Below are positions 1-11,769 of a stretch of DNA of 64,000 nucleotides, in pieces. Made by a program: the position numbers and the translations under genes. This stretch comes from Anastrepha obliqua. Its lineage: Eukaryota > Arthropoda > Insecta > Diptera > Tephritidae. The notes under the pieces were generated by a model, which was not told the origin of the DNA, searched no databases, and saw nothing but the letters and a program-made list of their open reading frames with translations. Positions within the stretch are counted from its first letter, which is position 1, and each line of letters opens with the position of its first letter. Where the stretch lies: the NCBI RefSeq assembly GCF_027943255.1, contig NC_072893.1, positions 114,141,784 to 114,205,783 on the forward strand, read 5' to 3'.

Positions 1-1390
1 TTATTTGTATGTATATTGCCGATTGGCGTTTGTTAAATAAATAAATAAATAAGAATTACCAGTCGCCAACTGAACCTTTGCCAGCTCCATTTACAGCTGA
101 ATATTCTCAGAATCAATTGTGCTTTTTTTGTGAGCCCGTAGCTCCATATATCTGCAGCACCTCTTTCCCAAATTGCACACAATTTCAGCCAATTTGATCA
201 ATTATTCAACGTCAATGCCAAATGCCATTCCCCGCGCAAGCAACCTCACCGCTGGATGATTCCGAACGCTTGCCTATTTTTCTTTTACTAGAAACGTGTT
301 TGGCATGCATATTTGGAATTATTTTGAATAATCGACAAGCCAATCGATGTGCATCGCCAACCATCTATCCTTAGCCATTCCTTGGTATCCGTCATCTAAA
401 CGAAAATGCTGTTTACTGCCCTTTAATTTTAGCTTTGCATAGCCTTTCATGAGAAGAGTGAAGCTTGCGGTCGGTAGAAGGCAATCGCTAGCCAAGCGAT
501 TAAGCATAAATGCAACATGCTGCATAAAGTTGCATGCAACACATGTGTACCCTTACTATACGCACTCACACCTGCCACAAACTGGCATTTAATGACAATC
601 ATTTGGTGCGGCGGAATACTCACTCGCTCGCTATGCCACATGCATCCTTATATGCCGTTCTTCCCTCGACCTTTGTCTAAATGCATTTGTTCTTATTTCA
701 GTACTGTTGTTGTTGTTGTTGCTGCTGCTGTTGCAAATGAACGATATGAAGTGCAATCATTTTGAAAATTTCAAGTGTCTGCTTGCCTGCTACTTGCCTA
801 CCTATGTACCTACAGACTTGCCTACCTTTTCGATCAATGGAATCGTTGGGAAGCAGCACATGTTAATGAAAATGTGTGTGTATGTGTGTGTGCATGCATG
901 TGCTTACAAATATTGTGTTCATATTGTCAGCGGTTATTATTCACACGCTATTGATTTCTAATTGAGTTGACTTCAAATCTGTCTGAATTGTCAGACGAGT
1001 CGAATGCAATCCAATAGAAGCATACTTTTTGGGGACTATTAAATGCCATGTACGCACATATGCTGTTGCTTTTGTAGTAGGGCGCCTTCGATTGCCAACT
1101 GCTGCCATTGCATTTGATCGCACTATTGTTGTTATTGTTGTTGTTTGTATATTGGGGTATCTGTGCGTTGGAGGTATTGATGTGTGCACACATTGCTGCC
1201 GGAAGTTGACTAATGAAATGCATTTATGCGGAGTGTTGAAGCGCATGGTAATCTCTGGCTATGAATGGTACTTGTGCTCGTTTATCTGATTTTTGAATGG
1301 AGTGATGGAGTTGAATGCTCTAAATAGTCTACAGAAGCACTTGATTCCAAATTTAATTCATTTCATCTCATTTGGTGAGTTGGTTGGGTC
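1..1390. other. non-coding DNA, no gene seen
   Basis: No reading frame here has a credible start, length or recognisable domain. Visible features are a TTG/CTG trinucleotide run at about 706-735 and a GT-rich stretch at about 872-900. The look is that of dipteran intergenic or intronic DNA. Confidence 0.6.
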
Positions 1391-1554
1391 TTTTATTTTT
1401 ATTGTCACTATACGAATTAAAAAGGGTAATTGCTAAAGCGAAGGAGCGGACATGGAGACAGAGATAACTCCGTCGAGTTCATTGATCTGTACAAGTTTCG
1501 TGTATTGCGTAGCAGTTCTTGTTTCAATTTAATTCATGTTGTTTTGATACCTAA

Positions 1555-1795
1555 AATCGAAATGTATGACGACATCGCCGTAGTGCAGCGCATTAAAATT
1601 CAGTTGCTGCGCTGGTCTCGTTGAGCGAATGGACAATAACGCTCCTTTTTCGAAATGCACTGGTGGAACTCGCAAGAAATGATGCGGTGAAAAGACCAAG
1701 TCGCCGACGTCCTGACTGCTCTTGGTGTTTCTTGACGTCAACGCGCGCAATGCAGAGGCGATTGGCGTAATATTTTGGTAGTGGCCAAGACCGAC
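1555..1795 (+). pseudogene. RTE-like non-LTR C-terminal scrap
   Basis: The translation VQRIKIQLLRW at 1582-1614, followed in other frames by the GDWR-like end near 1760-1780, matches the C-terminal tail of the element at 50,140-50,695 (VKRVKIQRQRWLGHVERMD, then NWRQRAHCKGDWR). At DNA level the two share blocks such as gagcgaatggacaat and gcgattggcg. The conserved pattern R.RWLGHV.RMD is known from the C-terminal region of RTE-like endonuclease/reverse transcriptase proteins; assignment to RTE is inference. This copy has several frameshifts and cannot encode a protein. Confidence 0.6.
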
Positions 1796-2029
1796 CATGT
1801 GGTGCCACCTCCATGAACTTAAAGACGGACGAGACCCAACAGAATATCGACAAGCAACCATCAATATTCATCGAGTACCCTAAAAACGCGTCACACCTCA
1901 CTTCATTCACCAAATGAAAATTAAAAAACTTATTTTTGTAATTCTATGTTTCTGAGAGAAACATTAAGTTGGTAGTGATAATAGCCCATCTAGGCTGTCC
2001 GCGCTATAGTGTACTTATTTAAGTTAATA

Positions 2030-2550
2030 TACGAGGGGCGTTAAAAAAATAAGGTGATTTTTTTCATTTTTCTTAAAAAATATTTATTTATTCATCAATT
2101 TATATTTTATCTCCTTCAAAGTAGTCTCACTCAGATATATGTAATACACTTGTGGCAGCGTTTTTTCCAATCCTCGAAGCAGTTCTGATATGCATTTTTT
2201 GGTATGCTCTTGAGCTCTCACAGCGATTCGGTTTTTATCTGCTTAATTGTTGCAAAACGCCGTTCTTTCATGCATCTCTTCAATCTTGAGAACAGGAAAA
2301 AGTCGCAGGGCGCCAAATCTGGTGAATACGGTGGCTGAGACATGATAACAGTGTTGTTTTTGGCCAAATAACCGCTCACAAGCAAAGATGAGTGAGCAGG
2401 TGCATTTTCATGATGCAAAACGTATGCCCTTTTTCCACATTTGCAGGCGTTTTTTTCGTATTGCTTCACCCAAACGGCGCATGACTTCAAGGTGATACTC
2501 CTTATTTGTCGTACGGCCTTGTGGTAAGTAGACATGGCCACAAAACCAGC
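2030..2550 (-). mobile_element. mariner transposon, 3' part only
   Basis: Reading on the minus strand, the C-terminal half of a mariner transposase is visible: a second catalytic-Asp block written here as HHENAPAHSS (Asp replaced by Glu/Asn-type decay), then PPYSPDLAPCDFFLFSRLKR carrying the third Asp, then the conserved KERRF segment. The element's 3' terminal inverted repeat begins acgaggggcgtt at 2031 and is preceded by TA at 2028-2029, the expected mariner target. The frame changes near 2,450. The N-terminal half, with the DNA-binding helices and first Asp, is missing: the sequence passes at about 2,550 into an unrelated non-LTR element on the other strand. Confidence 0.85.
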
Positions 2551-2881
2551 GTTCTTGGGCACTACTTACAAGGCAGGATACCTTGTCCTGCACTGTAAGA
2601 AGAGCACATCGACACAATGGGTCAAGGCGGCCATTTCAAATGCGTCGCCGTGGGAGGGTGCAGCATTGTGGGCCGCAGAGGAATCCAAAATTCCTCATTC
2701 TCGGATCGCAGTGGGGTACTTTCCTAACTCCCTCAAAGTTGAGACTGCCAAGATACTGGACTTTGTGCAGAGGCAGAATAAAGGCCTCAATGTTGATTCG
2801 TGGCGCCTGCTAAAAAGAGCCGAAAGAGGCTCCAATGTAACGCTAGTCGTAGCGGTAGATAAAAATCAGCCGCCAGCCTGA
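2551..2881 (+). pseudogene. ORF1 C-terminal part of the LOA/I-type element
   Basis: The translation contains IPHSRIAVGYFPNS, KILDFVQRQNKGLN and W.LLKRAERGSNVTLVVAVD. I believe this is the domain called DUF4780, found in ORF1-type proteins of insect non-LTR elements; that assignment is from memory and a profile search would decide it. The N-terminus is missing, because the sequence upstream is an antisense mariner fragment. An apparent start at 2534 lies in the mariner sequence and is not a real start. Confidence 0.6.
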
Positions 2882-3039
2882 AGGAGTACAATGGTAGAGT
2901 AAACGTTTTATCCAAGTGACCCTCAGGCTGAAAGCTGAAGACATACCGACGGAAGAGTTAGTTGACCAAATGGAGGCAGTGGAGTTACAAGAAGAGGATG
3001 AAAGTCCTCCCAACGACTCCGAAAACCAACCAACAAAAG

Positions 3040-3720
3040 GTGAATGGTGAAAAGGTGAAAAGGTGCCTCCAGGCAAATCTTCACCATGTTAAGGCTGCTA
3101 CCACTGAGCTTAGCAGAAGACTTGCCGGAGGTATCCACATAGGACTGATCCAAGAGCCCTGGATCTACAGAGGCCGTCCTCAAGGCCTGTCCAAAACACA
3201 CAAGTAATTTATGACAAAAGCGCTGTCAAACCTAGGGCTGCGATAATCATAGATATCAACATTAAATTTTTGCCATTCACAGAATTCCCGGATGGCGACA
3301 TTTCAACAATACTGGTCGAAGCGGAGTTTGGTGGAAGCAAGAGAGAGGTCGTAATCGCCTCAGCTTATTTCTCCGCAGACGCCGACATAGTACCACCAGA
3401 GAAAATCAGAGGTCTAATGGAGTATTGCCAAACCCACAATCAAACCCTCATAATTGGATGCGACGCAAACTCCCACAATGTGGCATGGGGTAGCACGAAT
3501 ACAAACAACAGAGGTGAGCCACTCCATGAATTTTTATTACTTAGTCACATAACAGTAGTAAACAGGGGTAATACACCCACTTTTATAAGGGGTAATACAC
3601 CCACTTAATTACTAACAAATCCTTGAATATGATCAGTAACTGGAGAGTCTCGGATGAGGACTCAATGTCAGACCACAAACACATACTCTTTGACTTAAAT
3701 GGGGTTGTAAAGTTTTCCAC
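3040..3720 (+). pseudogene. LOA/I-type endonuclease domain
   Basis: Three frames together give an APE-type endonuclease: CLQANLHHVKAATTELSRRL and IGLIQEPW (3061-3165), then VVIASAYFSADA and LIIGCDANSHNVAWGS (the GDxN block, written here as GCDAN), then MSDHKHILFDL (SDH block) at about 3665-3700. This domain nicks the target to prime reverse transcription. The frame breaks near 3205, and near 3567-3606 a short duplication of ggggtaatacacccactt disrupts the domain before the SDH motif. The copy is inactive. Confidence 0.8.
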
Positions 3721-4289
3721 ATTTTACAGAAGCCCAAAAACAGCAAACTGGAAAAGATACAATGAATGTCTTTCAGGTAAGTTTAATAACAGCGTAAGCA
3801 AAATAACATCAACAGAGGAGCTAGAAAAGGCAGGAACAGACATGACTGACTCAATTATAGCCTCATACCAAGACTGTTGTCCACTTAAAATGAAATCCTC
3901 CACGAAGAGGGTTCCCTGGTGGAACAACGAAACTTCGGAAAGCAACGAAGAAACTATTCAACACTGCAAAGAAAACAAATAAATGGGACGAATATAGGAA
4001 ATTCCTAACTAACTATAACAAAGAACTAAGAACGAAACTCTTGGAAAAACTTCTGCGAGGATCTAAAAGATACTCCAGCAACAGCTAGAATCCAAAAATC
4101 ACTCTTCAAAGGTGACTCAAGTCCCATAGGCACACTAAAAGGTCCAAACGGAACTATTACCAACACATTCCTAAAAACACTAGAGCTTCTTCTAAAGACT
4201 CACTTCCCAGATTGTAAAAGTCATGACCTATCAATCGACAATAGTCTAGACATGGTAACTCACCATCAACGGAGATCGACAGTCTCATT

Positions 4290-5781
4290 TCTCAATAAAA
4301 TCATAAATTTTGAAAGGGTAGAATGGGCAATTAACTCCTTTTAAACCCTTTAAATCACCAAGCCCGGATGGAATATTCCCAGCACTTCTATCCAAAGGCA
4401 CTGTGGAACTGATCCGAGTCATGGTGAAAATCTTCAGAGCTAGTCGAATATTGGAATACATTCCAAAGATATGGAGGAAAGTGAAGGTAATATTTATTCG
4501 TAAGGGAGGTAACAAACCCCCTGATTCCCCAAAATCTTACAGACCAATTAGTCTATTGTCGTTCATGTTAAAGACAATGGAAAAGTACTTGAATACCATC
4601 TAAGAGAAGAAGTACTCTTCAAGAAATCCCTCCATAAGCTGCAATTTGCTTACCAAAAAGTGAAACCCACAGTCACAGCACTGCACACACTCGTTGTCAA
4701 TATAGAAAAGGCCCTAAATCAAAAAGAAATAGCCCTCTGTTGCTTTATGGGCATAGAGGGAGCCTTCGACAAATTACAATTCCATGGAAACAACACTCGA
4801 GAAAAGAGGTGCAAACCCTATACTAACACATCGGATAAGCCAAATGCTTAATCAGAGGATTATTGAAGCCTCGTTAGGCCAAGCTGAACTTAATGTCACA
4901 ACAGTAAAGGGATGTCCGCAAGGAGGAGTTCTTTCTCCACTGCTATGGTCCCTACTAGTTGATGACTTGGTGCAGCACCTAAACAATAAGGGATTTATAA
5001 CCATTGGTTATGCAGATGACATATCTGTTATAATAAAAGGCACTCATGAAAGGACACTAACAGACTTAATGCAAAATGCCTTGAACGCAACATGGGAATG
5101 GTGTAAAAAGGAGGGGCTGTCGATCAACCTTAACAAAACCACAATTATCCCCTTCACAAGAAAAAGAAAGTTGGAGTTTCCTACATTGAAAATAAATGAA
5201 ACAGTGATAGAACTAAAGGAAGAGGTCAAGTATCTAGGTTTGACCATAGATAAAAAACTCACTTGGGAATCACATGGACCTTGTGGACAACCAAACAATC
5301 ACTAGGGAGATCCTGGGGCCTCAGCCCTAGTACGTCCCTCTGGATATACACCCAAATGGTTAGACCAATCATACTGTATGGGGCACAAGTATGGTGGAGC
5401 AAATCTATCCAACAAACAGCGATAACCAAACTGGGAAAAGTACTAAGGCTTGCTTGCCTATGCATCACAGGGGCTATGAGAACTACCCCAACAGCTGGAA
5501 TGGAAGCACTCCATAATCTCCTACCACTTCATATAGCAATCCAAGAGGAAGCAGCTACGCAAGCACTCGTGCTACATATGAAAGAAAATTTCAAATTAAG
5601 CAACCTCACCGGTCACCTAAATATCCTAAATAAAATCAAAAACACCATAAGCATGGCTCAGGTCTCAGACCATATTGACCCAACCCTCTGTTTCACAAAA
5701 GGATACACAGTTACCTTTCCTGAGAGGATCGAGTGGGTAACAAACCCAAAATGGATGAATGATGATTCACTGGTACACTGA
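4290..5781 (+). pseudogene. LOA/I-type reverse transcriptase
   Basis: Reverse-transcriptase blocks are visible across frames: YRPISLLSFMLKTMEK (about 4540-4585), ALCCFMGIEGAFDK (4732-4773), GCPQGGVLSPLLWSLLVDDL (4909-4970), GYADDISVI (5008-5034) and VKYLGLTIDKKLTWE (about 5227-5270), then a thumb region YTQMVRPIILYGAQVWW and ITGAMRTTPTAGMEAL. Motif A normally carries the first catalytic Asp (LDIEGAF-type); here the codon at 4750-4752 gives Gly, so this copy is catalytically dead as well as frameshifted. The motif C pair YADD is intact. Confidence 0.85.
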
Positions 5782-6584
5782 TGGATCAAAAACACCTTAT
5801 GGTGTAGGAGCAGGAGTAGTGGGCCCAGAATCTACAACTCATTCACTCTTACCAGGGACACCACCATCTTCCAAGCGGAATTACATGCAATAATGGAAGC
5901 AGCAAACATCATGCAACGTAGAAACCACAAGAGAGTAAAGATTAGAATACTCTCGGACAGCCAATCAGTTCTAAAAGCTTTAGATAGCTATACCTACAAC
6001 TCAAAAACTCTTAGAATGCCACAAGGCACTCAATAACCTGGCATCCAAAAACAATATCTCATTAATTTGGGTACCAGGACATGAGGGATATGACGGCAAC
6101 GAAAAGACAGACTTTCAAGCCAAAAAAGGGGCAGATGTAAATTTCATCGGACCTAGTCCCATGTTTGGATTTAACAAAAACAGCCTTAAAACAAAAAGTA
6201 AAATTCTGGACCAAAACTCTATTAAATCAGCATTGGAACAACGTAGAGGGTCTTAGATACTCCAAAAAGTTCCTAAGTTTCAATGCTAAAAGAGCTTACA
6301 TGGCCCTCACGTTAAACAAAAAGAGCATTCGCACCCTAACAGGCGCCCTCACGGGTCACTTCACCTGCAACAAACACCTACATAAATTAGGCATAACTAA
6401 CACCAGCACCTGCAGATTTTGCTGCGAAGATGAGGAGTCTATAGAACATCTCATCATCGAATGTCCGAGGTTGACGCATAGAAGGACACTGTTTTTAAAC
6501 AAGTTCATGCTTACAGATGAAGACCTTCAATCACTCCCTCAGAAGGAGGTGGTACAATTCATAAGCATACTTAACAGTCAATAG
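5770..6584 (+). pseudogene. LOA/I-type RNase H and C-terminal Cys-His motif
   Basis: After the reverse transcriptase, WYTDGSKTPYGVGAGVV at about 5773-5822 is the start of a retroelement RNase H domain. A DSQSVLKAL block (about 5956-5985) and VWVPGHEGY-like sequence (about 6067-6095) follow in shifted frames. The tail (6165-6584) reads through MALTLNKKSIRTLTGALTGH to the zinc motif CRFCCEDEESIEHLIIEC, typical of the C-terminus of I/LOA and R1 elements. The last segment is open for 139 codons, ending at 6584. The 3' UTR runs to about 6690 with no clear poly(A). Confidence 0.8.
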
Positions 6585-6690
6585 ACAGCATAGGGTGCAC
6601 AATAGATCAATATGGTCGCTGTGCTAAAGACCCATACCTTAACCCTTTACTACCATTAACCATTAGCCATCCGTTCTATCATATCTAACA

Positions 6691-7728
6691 CCGCGTTACA
6701 CACATTCTGTCCTATGAACCAAATATACTTTTTCGGAAAGGGGATACAAAATAAAAACACTTGTATCGGCGATTTTCATGTACACGTCACAATTTTTTTT
6801 GTTTGTATTTTATAACTTTAAACGAGCAATTCTTGTATGCATATCTGTATAGCCATAGGATTGCAATGAAATTGGGCACACAGATAGTGTATCACATTTC
6901 TAGACTTTTCACCTAGGTGTTGCTACTGACAATGTTTCACAGGGTTGCCACCTGTTTGAAATTAAAAAAAAAAATTGCATGAGATATACCGATGTGGGTA
7001 TCAAAAGAAAGGTATTTCACTCCGCATTACAATAGAGATATAAAACCCCGAATTTTTTTATTCCTTTTATTATATTTAAATTAAAAATTGTTACATTAAA
7101 AATTTTAATGCTTTTAAATAAACTTAGGCCTTTTATTTTTGCGTTTGTAAGCATTTGTGTCAGTATCGCGACAAATAGACCAACAGTATTCGCCAACCAT
7201 ATGCGTAATGTCTTGTCCTTTAATAGCCGCAATGTTCTGATGGAACCTTTCGCCATCACCAGGGAAACAATCTAAATGATTGTGAAGGAAATGGATCTTT
7301 AGCGACATTAATATGCCCATTTCGCCATATGGAATACTGCTACGTCGATCACGAGCGGTTGTTATTCCACTGCTTAAAGCGTGATGCAAAGAGTTCGGCT
7401 GTTGTGTTTGTTTTTTTTTTTTAGAAAAAAAAAATTCAAGAAAATCTGAGAATTGATAAAATTTGTTTTTTTAATTTTACATAATAAAAACATTTCCACG
7501 AGTCTGCCTGCAGAAATTCAGCGCGATTGGATCACGGAAGAAGGGTTAAAAATTGATCCAAAGTTTTTCACACAGGCGGACTACGACCTCTATATTTTAT
7601 ACATAAAAAAAAATTCTGACGTGTACATGAAAATCGCCGATACACGTTTATTTTTATTTTTTCTCCCCTTTCCGAAAAAGTATATTTGGTTCATAGGACA
7701 GAAAAAAAGTTCGTTTTTGTAACGCAGT
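6691..7728. mobile_element. inverted-repeat DNA element, ~1.04 kb
   Basis: Sequence at about 6691-6820 (gcgttaca..., ctgtcctatgaaccaaatat, then actttttcggaaagggg) recurs as its reverse complement at about 7590-7728, including the block gcgattttcatgtacacgtc. The arms are near-identical over about 110 bp, then the outer few bases gcgttac also match. This defines a terminal-inverted-repeat element. A target-site duplication is not evident, so the exact ends are uncertain by several bases. It carries a minus-strand coding remnant (see 7114-7389). The superfamily is not assigned. Confidence 0.8.
7114..7389 (-). pseudogene. arthropod TE protein remnant, internally deleted
   Basis: The minus-strand frame contains MSLKIHFLHNHLDCFP, then GDGERFHQNIA, EYCWSICRDT and YKRKNKR. 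This is the C-terminal portion of a protein I recall as very widespread and multicopy in arthropod genomes and usually left unnamed, with the signature HGERFHQ and ADYCW. Just upstream in another frame, at about 7360-7395, is FASRFKQWNN, which resembles the N-terminal part of the same protein. I infer that several hundred central codons have been deleted and the two ends joined. I cannot name the transposase family. It lies inside the inverted-repeat element at 6691-7728, so it is probably that element's coding remnant. Confidence 0.55.
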
Positions 7729-7734
7729 GAACAG

Positions 7735-8490
7735 TCTCCTTGGTAGAGGAAGCTTAGTTTCCATTGAAGAAGACATCTAAGGGTATGATAGAGCAGCACT
7801 TCCTGGATTTTATGTTTCTCCAGAATGCCTTAGGATTTATTTTGATTTCATTTTTGAATCCTCGCTCATAATTATACTGCAGAACTTTACTAAAGTACTT
7901 CAATTTTTTAGCTAAGCGCAAATATTTATCTCTGTGAACTTTGGCATTCGATAATTTAAATTGTTTCTCAAATTCTTAAGCTTTTTTAATTTTAGTGTAC
8001 ACCAACGAATTTTATAGCTCTTACTGCTAGTAGATGATACATATTTACAAAAAATATCATAAATTTTCATTTTAAAAATAGCATAGCAAGTTGACAGATT
8101 AGATCCAGCAAATAGTGAGTCCCAATCCAAAATCGAAATTTCGTTATTAATAACACTCAAATTACACCGTTTACAGCAAAAATGTTTACTAATTTTGTTA
8201 GAACTTAGTCTCCTATAGTTATAGAATTCTAAGCGAATAACAAATGATGATTACCAGCATACTAAAGTGGATCGAGACATCCACTAAGTGAGAAATTCCT
8301 GTTGTCGTTTATGAAAATTAGATCTAGAATTGGAGAAAGCTTATAAGAACAGTTATTAATTTGCATAAGATCTGAACTTATAAAGCTATCAACTAAGCCA
8401 TTGATCCTACAGTATGAAATTAATATAAAAAATCTCGATTGGGTTCTGCAGAAGTTATGCTTTGGCCTTATCGAAAACCTCTGCACTCAG
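7735..8490 (-). pseudogene. Jockey/CR1-like endonuclease fragment
   Basis: On the minus strand, 8486-8262 gives SRFFILISYCRINGLVDSFI and SPILDLIFINDNR, the C-terminal end of an APE-type endonuclease (the LDL.F block). Further along (8160-7912), ILDWDSLFAGSNLSTCY and CTLKLKKLKNLRNN resemble the linker between endonuclease and reverse transcriptase in Jockey/CR1-group proteins. The reverse transcriptase itself is absent. Frameshifts separate the pieces. Clade assignment is tentative. Confidence 0.6.
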
Positions 8491-8499
8491 TATTAGCAG

Positions 8500-10565
8500 C
8501 AGAAGAACTGTAAAATAATTTTGTATTTTCAAAGGAAGCAAATATTGTCGTTTACACGCGTTTTGATTCACTACATACATACGGTTTATGAAATTGTTGG
8601 TATCTCATGTTTGTGCGCCTAAAAGTATACATATTTATCGTGTTTTGCTACACTGAGCTCTTCAACGATTTATTACTTTGGAATTTCAACCTTAAATTTT
8701 GCCATTTATTATCCAAAATAGTAACAAACTCAAACGAGTGGAATGAGTAACAAATGCAACAACAAATTCGAAAAATCGCTAGACAGTAAATAGGCAGCCA
8801 CACGAACTGAAAGTAGTTAGTAGTGGAACACCAACTCAATGAAACTCACTGTGCGAAGCAAAGGGCGGCAAACTATCAGTCAAACTAATAGCTATACATA
8901 CACAAATACAACAAAAAGTATGTACAAGCATACAACAACAAAATATGCGCATACATACAAACGATTAAGTCAACTATGCAAATTCAAACTGAAATGAAAT
9001 AAAACTGGAAATATGCTGACCGTCAAGAAGGAGCCGAAACCAATGGCTGCAGACTTTCATACGAATGGAAATAGGATTGGCATAGGAATGTGCACAGCAA
9101 CAACAAACGATGATAACTAATATATATAAATTACCTTTTGATAAATCTGTGCCATTCATATGTGCAGAAACAAAAGCAAAAACCAAAACAAATAACACAA
9201 GCAAATAATAGAAACTATGCAAATACACATACGCCAGCCCCTAAAAGCATGCTATGTATAAATATATTCAAGCGTTGCATTTGTTTATGTAATAAATTCT
9301 TATATGTTCTTGTTGTTGCTGTTGTGATTTCTTGCACATATCACTTTGGAGAAAACCAAACGAAACCAATTTCGGAGAAAAGTACTAAGCAAAGTGGTAG
9401 TGGCAGCACCAACAGCAGTGCAAAGCGCTGCACCCTCCTTACATACAAGGCTTGGATCAGTCAGTTTGGCAGGCGAGGGTTTGTTTTGAGGACAGCGGCT
9501 AGCGTGCGGACATAACAAATATCTACGTATTTGTCCAAAAAGTGCACAGTTGCATTTTATTTCTGACATATTTGTGTGTGCTGTTGATATTTTTACTTGG
9601 CAGTGTTGTAGTTGTTGTTGTTATTTTAGCGCTTCATATACCACATACTCGTATGCGTTTTGCTGTTATTTGCCTTTTATAAAATCACATTTGTCCTACG
9701 ACCAAGTATTTGGTTTATACTTTCCTGCTCCGCTACTGCGCTACCCCCCTCAGGGCGAAATCTAATATTTTTCCTAGCGTCACACACGCTTGAGAAATCT
9801 ATTCGAACGTAAATCAATCCACATACATCAACGTGCAGGACATGCAATATAATGCAATGCAATGCAATGACTTCAATGGTGTGCATACACATACATACAT
9901 ACACAGTAACGAAACTGCCCATTGAGTGGTGGCCCAGCGCCTCCTATGCACTCTACACTCGTCTTAAGTGCGCCCACTCGCTCTAACTGGCCGGCTCGAA
10001 ATTGGCGAGCACGTTGGCTGAAGAAAGCTTGGTATAACAATTTAACTAATACCATACCTCCTTCAGATTCCTACCATCGCTGCAGCTCCTTCTTCGTCAT
10101 ATTCACTGCTCCTATGCAGTTCAGCCATTTCTTTCCGTTTCTGCTGTCAACTTCAATTTAGTATTTTCTTCGCCAACACCCTTCTGCTTGCCTACTGGTT
10201 GGTCACTGCATTTCTTTTATGTATGTGTGTGTGTATGTATGTGTGCATGTCTGATGGCGCAGTTATAGAATGACTTTTGCTTTGCCGTATTTCATTTCAC
10301 TCGTTTCGAATTTGAATTTTGTTTCCTTCTTCGCTTTGCCCAAATCCATTTAGGAGTACTCGTACAGCCTTCAACTTCCTCACAAGCACCAGCTATGCTC
10401 CCTTATCGTTTGCTGGTCACGAAAATTCGTTTGATTTGTCCTGTTGCCAGTCCACTTGACTGGATGCTCGTTGCGGCGCCTACCAATCGAAACCTTTATT
10501 TAGATTTGCAACTACAATTGAGTTACGCCGTAGGGGGCACAGTGTGGCATTTTACACTTCTATGA
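8500..10565. other. non-coding DNA with microsatellites
   Basis: No coding region can be supported. There are short tandem repeats: CATA repeats at about 9890-9905, GTGTATGTAT repeats at about 10,217-10,245, and CAATG repeats at about 9848-9870. The region looks like unique intergenic or intronic fly DNA. Confidence 0.55.
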
Positions 10566-10587
10566 TGGGTGAGTGTTTCAAATCGAA

Positions 10588-11250
10588 AAGCAATGTAAAC
10601 GAAAAGCAAGGAAACGAAATTGCCGACAAATTGGCCAACCGTGGATCAGCGGTCGTGTAGGCAATCTACATAAAGAGCGATGGTCCGGTCTGGAACGCTG
10701 CAGAACTGCAAAGTATTTTGTAACAAGTCCGAACAGAAAACTGTTAAACTTTCTACTAAAACTTAGAAGGAAAGATATTCGGTTGATGGTCGGCATCATT
10801 ACAGGACACAACCCATGGGGTCAGCATATGACCACCATTGGAATCAACGAGGACCCGGTATGCCTGTCATGCTTGGAGGAGGCGGATAGCACTGAGCACT
10901 TTCTCTTTAAGTGTCCTGCCTTTGCTAGAGCAAGGCTACGAGTATTGGGTTTCGATGTCATGAGAATGAATAATATTCGTTCTCTAAAACTGGAGGATAT
11001 TTACAGATTTGCCAAAGAATCTGGAAAATTCTCACAGGAATAACTATCTCTGTCTCTATTCTTTCCTATCTCTTTCTCTGATACTTTTCTCCTTCCCTCC
11101 TTGACTATCTACCCCCTTTCCAGAGCTTTAAATACAATGGGTTCTTTAGCCTGAGTGTTTTACGAGCCACCAAATCTCCTAGTGCTCCTTGGCTCGACAT
11201 TTTCAAATTCAAAATGTATTGGGGTAGGGAATCCCACGTAGAGTCTCTCT
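10588..11250 (+). pseudogene. LOA/I-type 3' end (RNase H tail, Cys-His motif)
   Basis: GNEIADKLANRGSAVV at about 10,610-10,657 is the end of a non-LTR RNase H domain. After a frameshift near 10,650 the sequence continues as KLLNFLLKLRRKDIRLMVGI, ITGHNPWGQHM and the zinc motif CLSCLEEADSTEHFLFKC, ending at the stop at 11,041-11,043. A pyrimidine-rich 3' UTR follows to about 11,250. The fragment is 5' truncated just before the RNase H motif. It is a different family from the copy at 2.5-6.7 kb, judging by the C-terminal sequence. Confidence 0.8.
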
Positions 11251-11254
11251 TGCC

Positions 11255-11745
11255 AACAAGGGCTACCTTGGACCGAGTAAACAATTGAGTAGTAAAGTCT
11301 TCTCTCGCCGAACAAAACTAATACTCTACACGGCAGTCATCAAGCCCGTCCTAACGTATGGCGTTGAAGCTGGGACGATGACAATAATCGATGAGGCATC
11401 CCTTGGAGTGTTTGGGAGAACGATTATGTAGAAGATTTTTGAACCTTTGTACGTTAGCGACGGTGAGTATCGCAGGCGATGAAACGATAAGCTGAATGAG
11501 CTTTACGACGACGTAGACATAGTGCAGCGAATAAAGATCCAGCGGCTACGCTGGCTGGGTCATATCGGCCGCGTCGATACAAACCCTCCGGCTTTGAAAG
11601 CATTCGATGCGGTCGCAGCTGGTGGTATCAGAGGAAGAGAAAGGTGTCCTTTGTGTTGGAAAGATCAAGTGGAGAAGGGTTTCACTTTACTTGGTGATTC
11701 TAACTAGCGCCGGTTAGCACGAGAACAAAACGACTGACGCGCTTG
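11255..11745 (+). pseudogene. RTE-like C-terminal fragment
   Basis: Translated across frames this reads FSRRTKLILYTAVIKPVLTYG (11,305-11,365), then ELYDDVDIVQRIKIQRLRWL and GHIGRVDTNPPALKAF, ending WKDQVEKGFTLLGDSN. The same succession occurs in the copies at 49.3-49.95 kb and 50.1-50.7 kb. This is the post-reverse-transcriptase tail of an RTE-like protein. Stops at about 11,430 and 11,480 show it is dead. Confidence 0.75.
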
Positions 11746-11769
11746 GATAAACTCGTCCCAATCAAACAT

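Larger units (their letters stand above)
2551..6690 (+). mobile_element. LOA/I-type non-LTR retrotransposon, decayed
   Basis: A long but dead non-LTR element lying in sense orientation. In order it shows an ORF1-like segment (2551-2881), an apurinic-endonuclease domain (3040-3720), a reverse transcriptase (4290-5780), an RNase H domain (5770-6150) and a C-terminal Cys-His motif (6165-6584). Endonuclease plus RNase H plus terminal Cys-His is the architecture of the I/LOA group. It is broken by many frameshifts and stops. Both borders are approximate: left it abuts a mariner fragment and is 5' truncated, right it abuts an inverted-repeat element at 6691. No target-site duplication was recognised. 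Confidence 0.85.

Noticed and set aside
7453..7722. 89-codon plus-strand frame at the right arm of the inverted-repeat element
   Set aside because: It consists largely of the inverted-repeat arm and AT-rich sequence; no domain.
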